From: Tanytarsus gracilentus
Taxonomy: Eukaryota; Arthropoda; Insecta; Diptera; Chironomidae
DNA: 64,000 bases
Assembly (NCBI GenBank): GCA_038502055.1
Contig: JAXRKN010000039.1
Coordinates: 1,550,001-1,614,000 of the forward strand
Reading direction: 5' to 3'
Part shown: positions 63,752 through 64,000 of the stretch, piece after piece
How positions within the stretch are numbered: the first letter of the stretch is position 1
Layout of the letters: each line of letters opens with the position of its first letter
Translations under genes and position numbers: made by a program
The notes under the pieces: generated by a model
The model's input: only the letters and a program-made list of their open reading frames with translations
Databases searched by the model: none
Told to the model about the DNA's origin: nothing

Positions 63752-64000
63752 GTAAGTGTTACACTTAAGTATGTTATTCCCATCAAAGCATCGAGCGATG
63801 AGATCCAAACACGTCATAAACATAATGTGTGCTCAAGTGCGGTCGTTTTGGCTCACACATTCAAAAAAAATTAAAAAACCATTTTCGATATTTTAAAAGT
63901 ACGCGAAATATTATATGGCTACCCTTGTTTAATTATACATTAATGAATCACGTTTGTATGCACTCGAAAAGAGGAGCGAGAGAGTAAAATTAAAACTGTA
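63752..64000. other. intron sequence to the window edge
   Basis: Follows the GTAAGT donor at 63752. Nothing further is recognised before the edge. Confidence 0.5.

Overview
The window is nuclear DNA from an insect, most likely a dipteran and plausibly a nematoceran (midge-like) fly. It is AT-rich. Genes carry short GT..AG introns of about 54-75 bp next to some very long ones. The recognisable genes (Delta, Ptp69D, pumilio, a pyrexia-like TRPA channel) are closest to fly proteins recalled from memory. No prokaryotic, viral or organellar features were seen. Identities rest on reading translated exons by eye; exon chains were checked by phase arithmetic, and no alignment was run.

Layout: (1) 1-15729, + strand: the Notch ligand Delta, lacking only its signal-peptide exon, with kilobase-scale introns. 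These hold a 1.2-kb mobile element (6852-8061), a candidate MITE (4251-4818) and a 108-bp hairpin (10186-10293). (2) 15730-23538: Delta 3' flank and an intergenic stretch with a second copy of the same mobile element. (3) 23539-30575, + strand: mitochondrial ribosomal protein S9 in six exons; its 5.6-kb fourth intron contains a complete three-exon TRPA channel gene in the same orientation. (4) 30576-37389: a gene-poor spacer. (5) 37390-38354, - strand: a compact four-exon AAGAB/p34 adaptin-binding protein. (6) 38355-40037: head-to-head spacer with a ~143-bp tandem satellite between TATAAAAA-type microsatellites. (7) 40038-45619, + strand: complete receptor tyrosine phosphatase Ptp69D in 12 exons. 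(8) 49323 to the right edge, + strand: the 5' half of pumilio (seven coding exons), then at least 11 kb of intron holding three more element copies, all inverted relative to the first two. An isolated ATG exon at 63599 may be an alternative first exon.

The most interesting unexplained structure is the five-copy element. Each copy has an 11-bp subterminal inverted repeat GTGTAACCCAC, a palindromic hairpin ACCCAC-GT-GTGGGT near one end, a (GTCC/GTCT)n tract near the other, and an interior of copy-specific tandem arrays: a 17-bp minisatellite, a GGCTTCCC-based minisatellite and a ~128-bp repeat. The ends lie in A/T runs and no transposase is present. This resembles non-autonomous Helentron/DINE-1-type elements, but that placement is inference. 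Several smaller inverted-repeat elements sharing GGGGTGC and GACACTC termini also occur. Delta, Ptp69D and Pumilio all act in neural development and cell signalling, but nothing here shows that they are co-regulated; the arrangement is ordinary eukaryotic neighbourhood.
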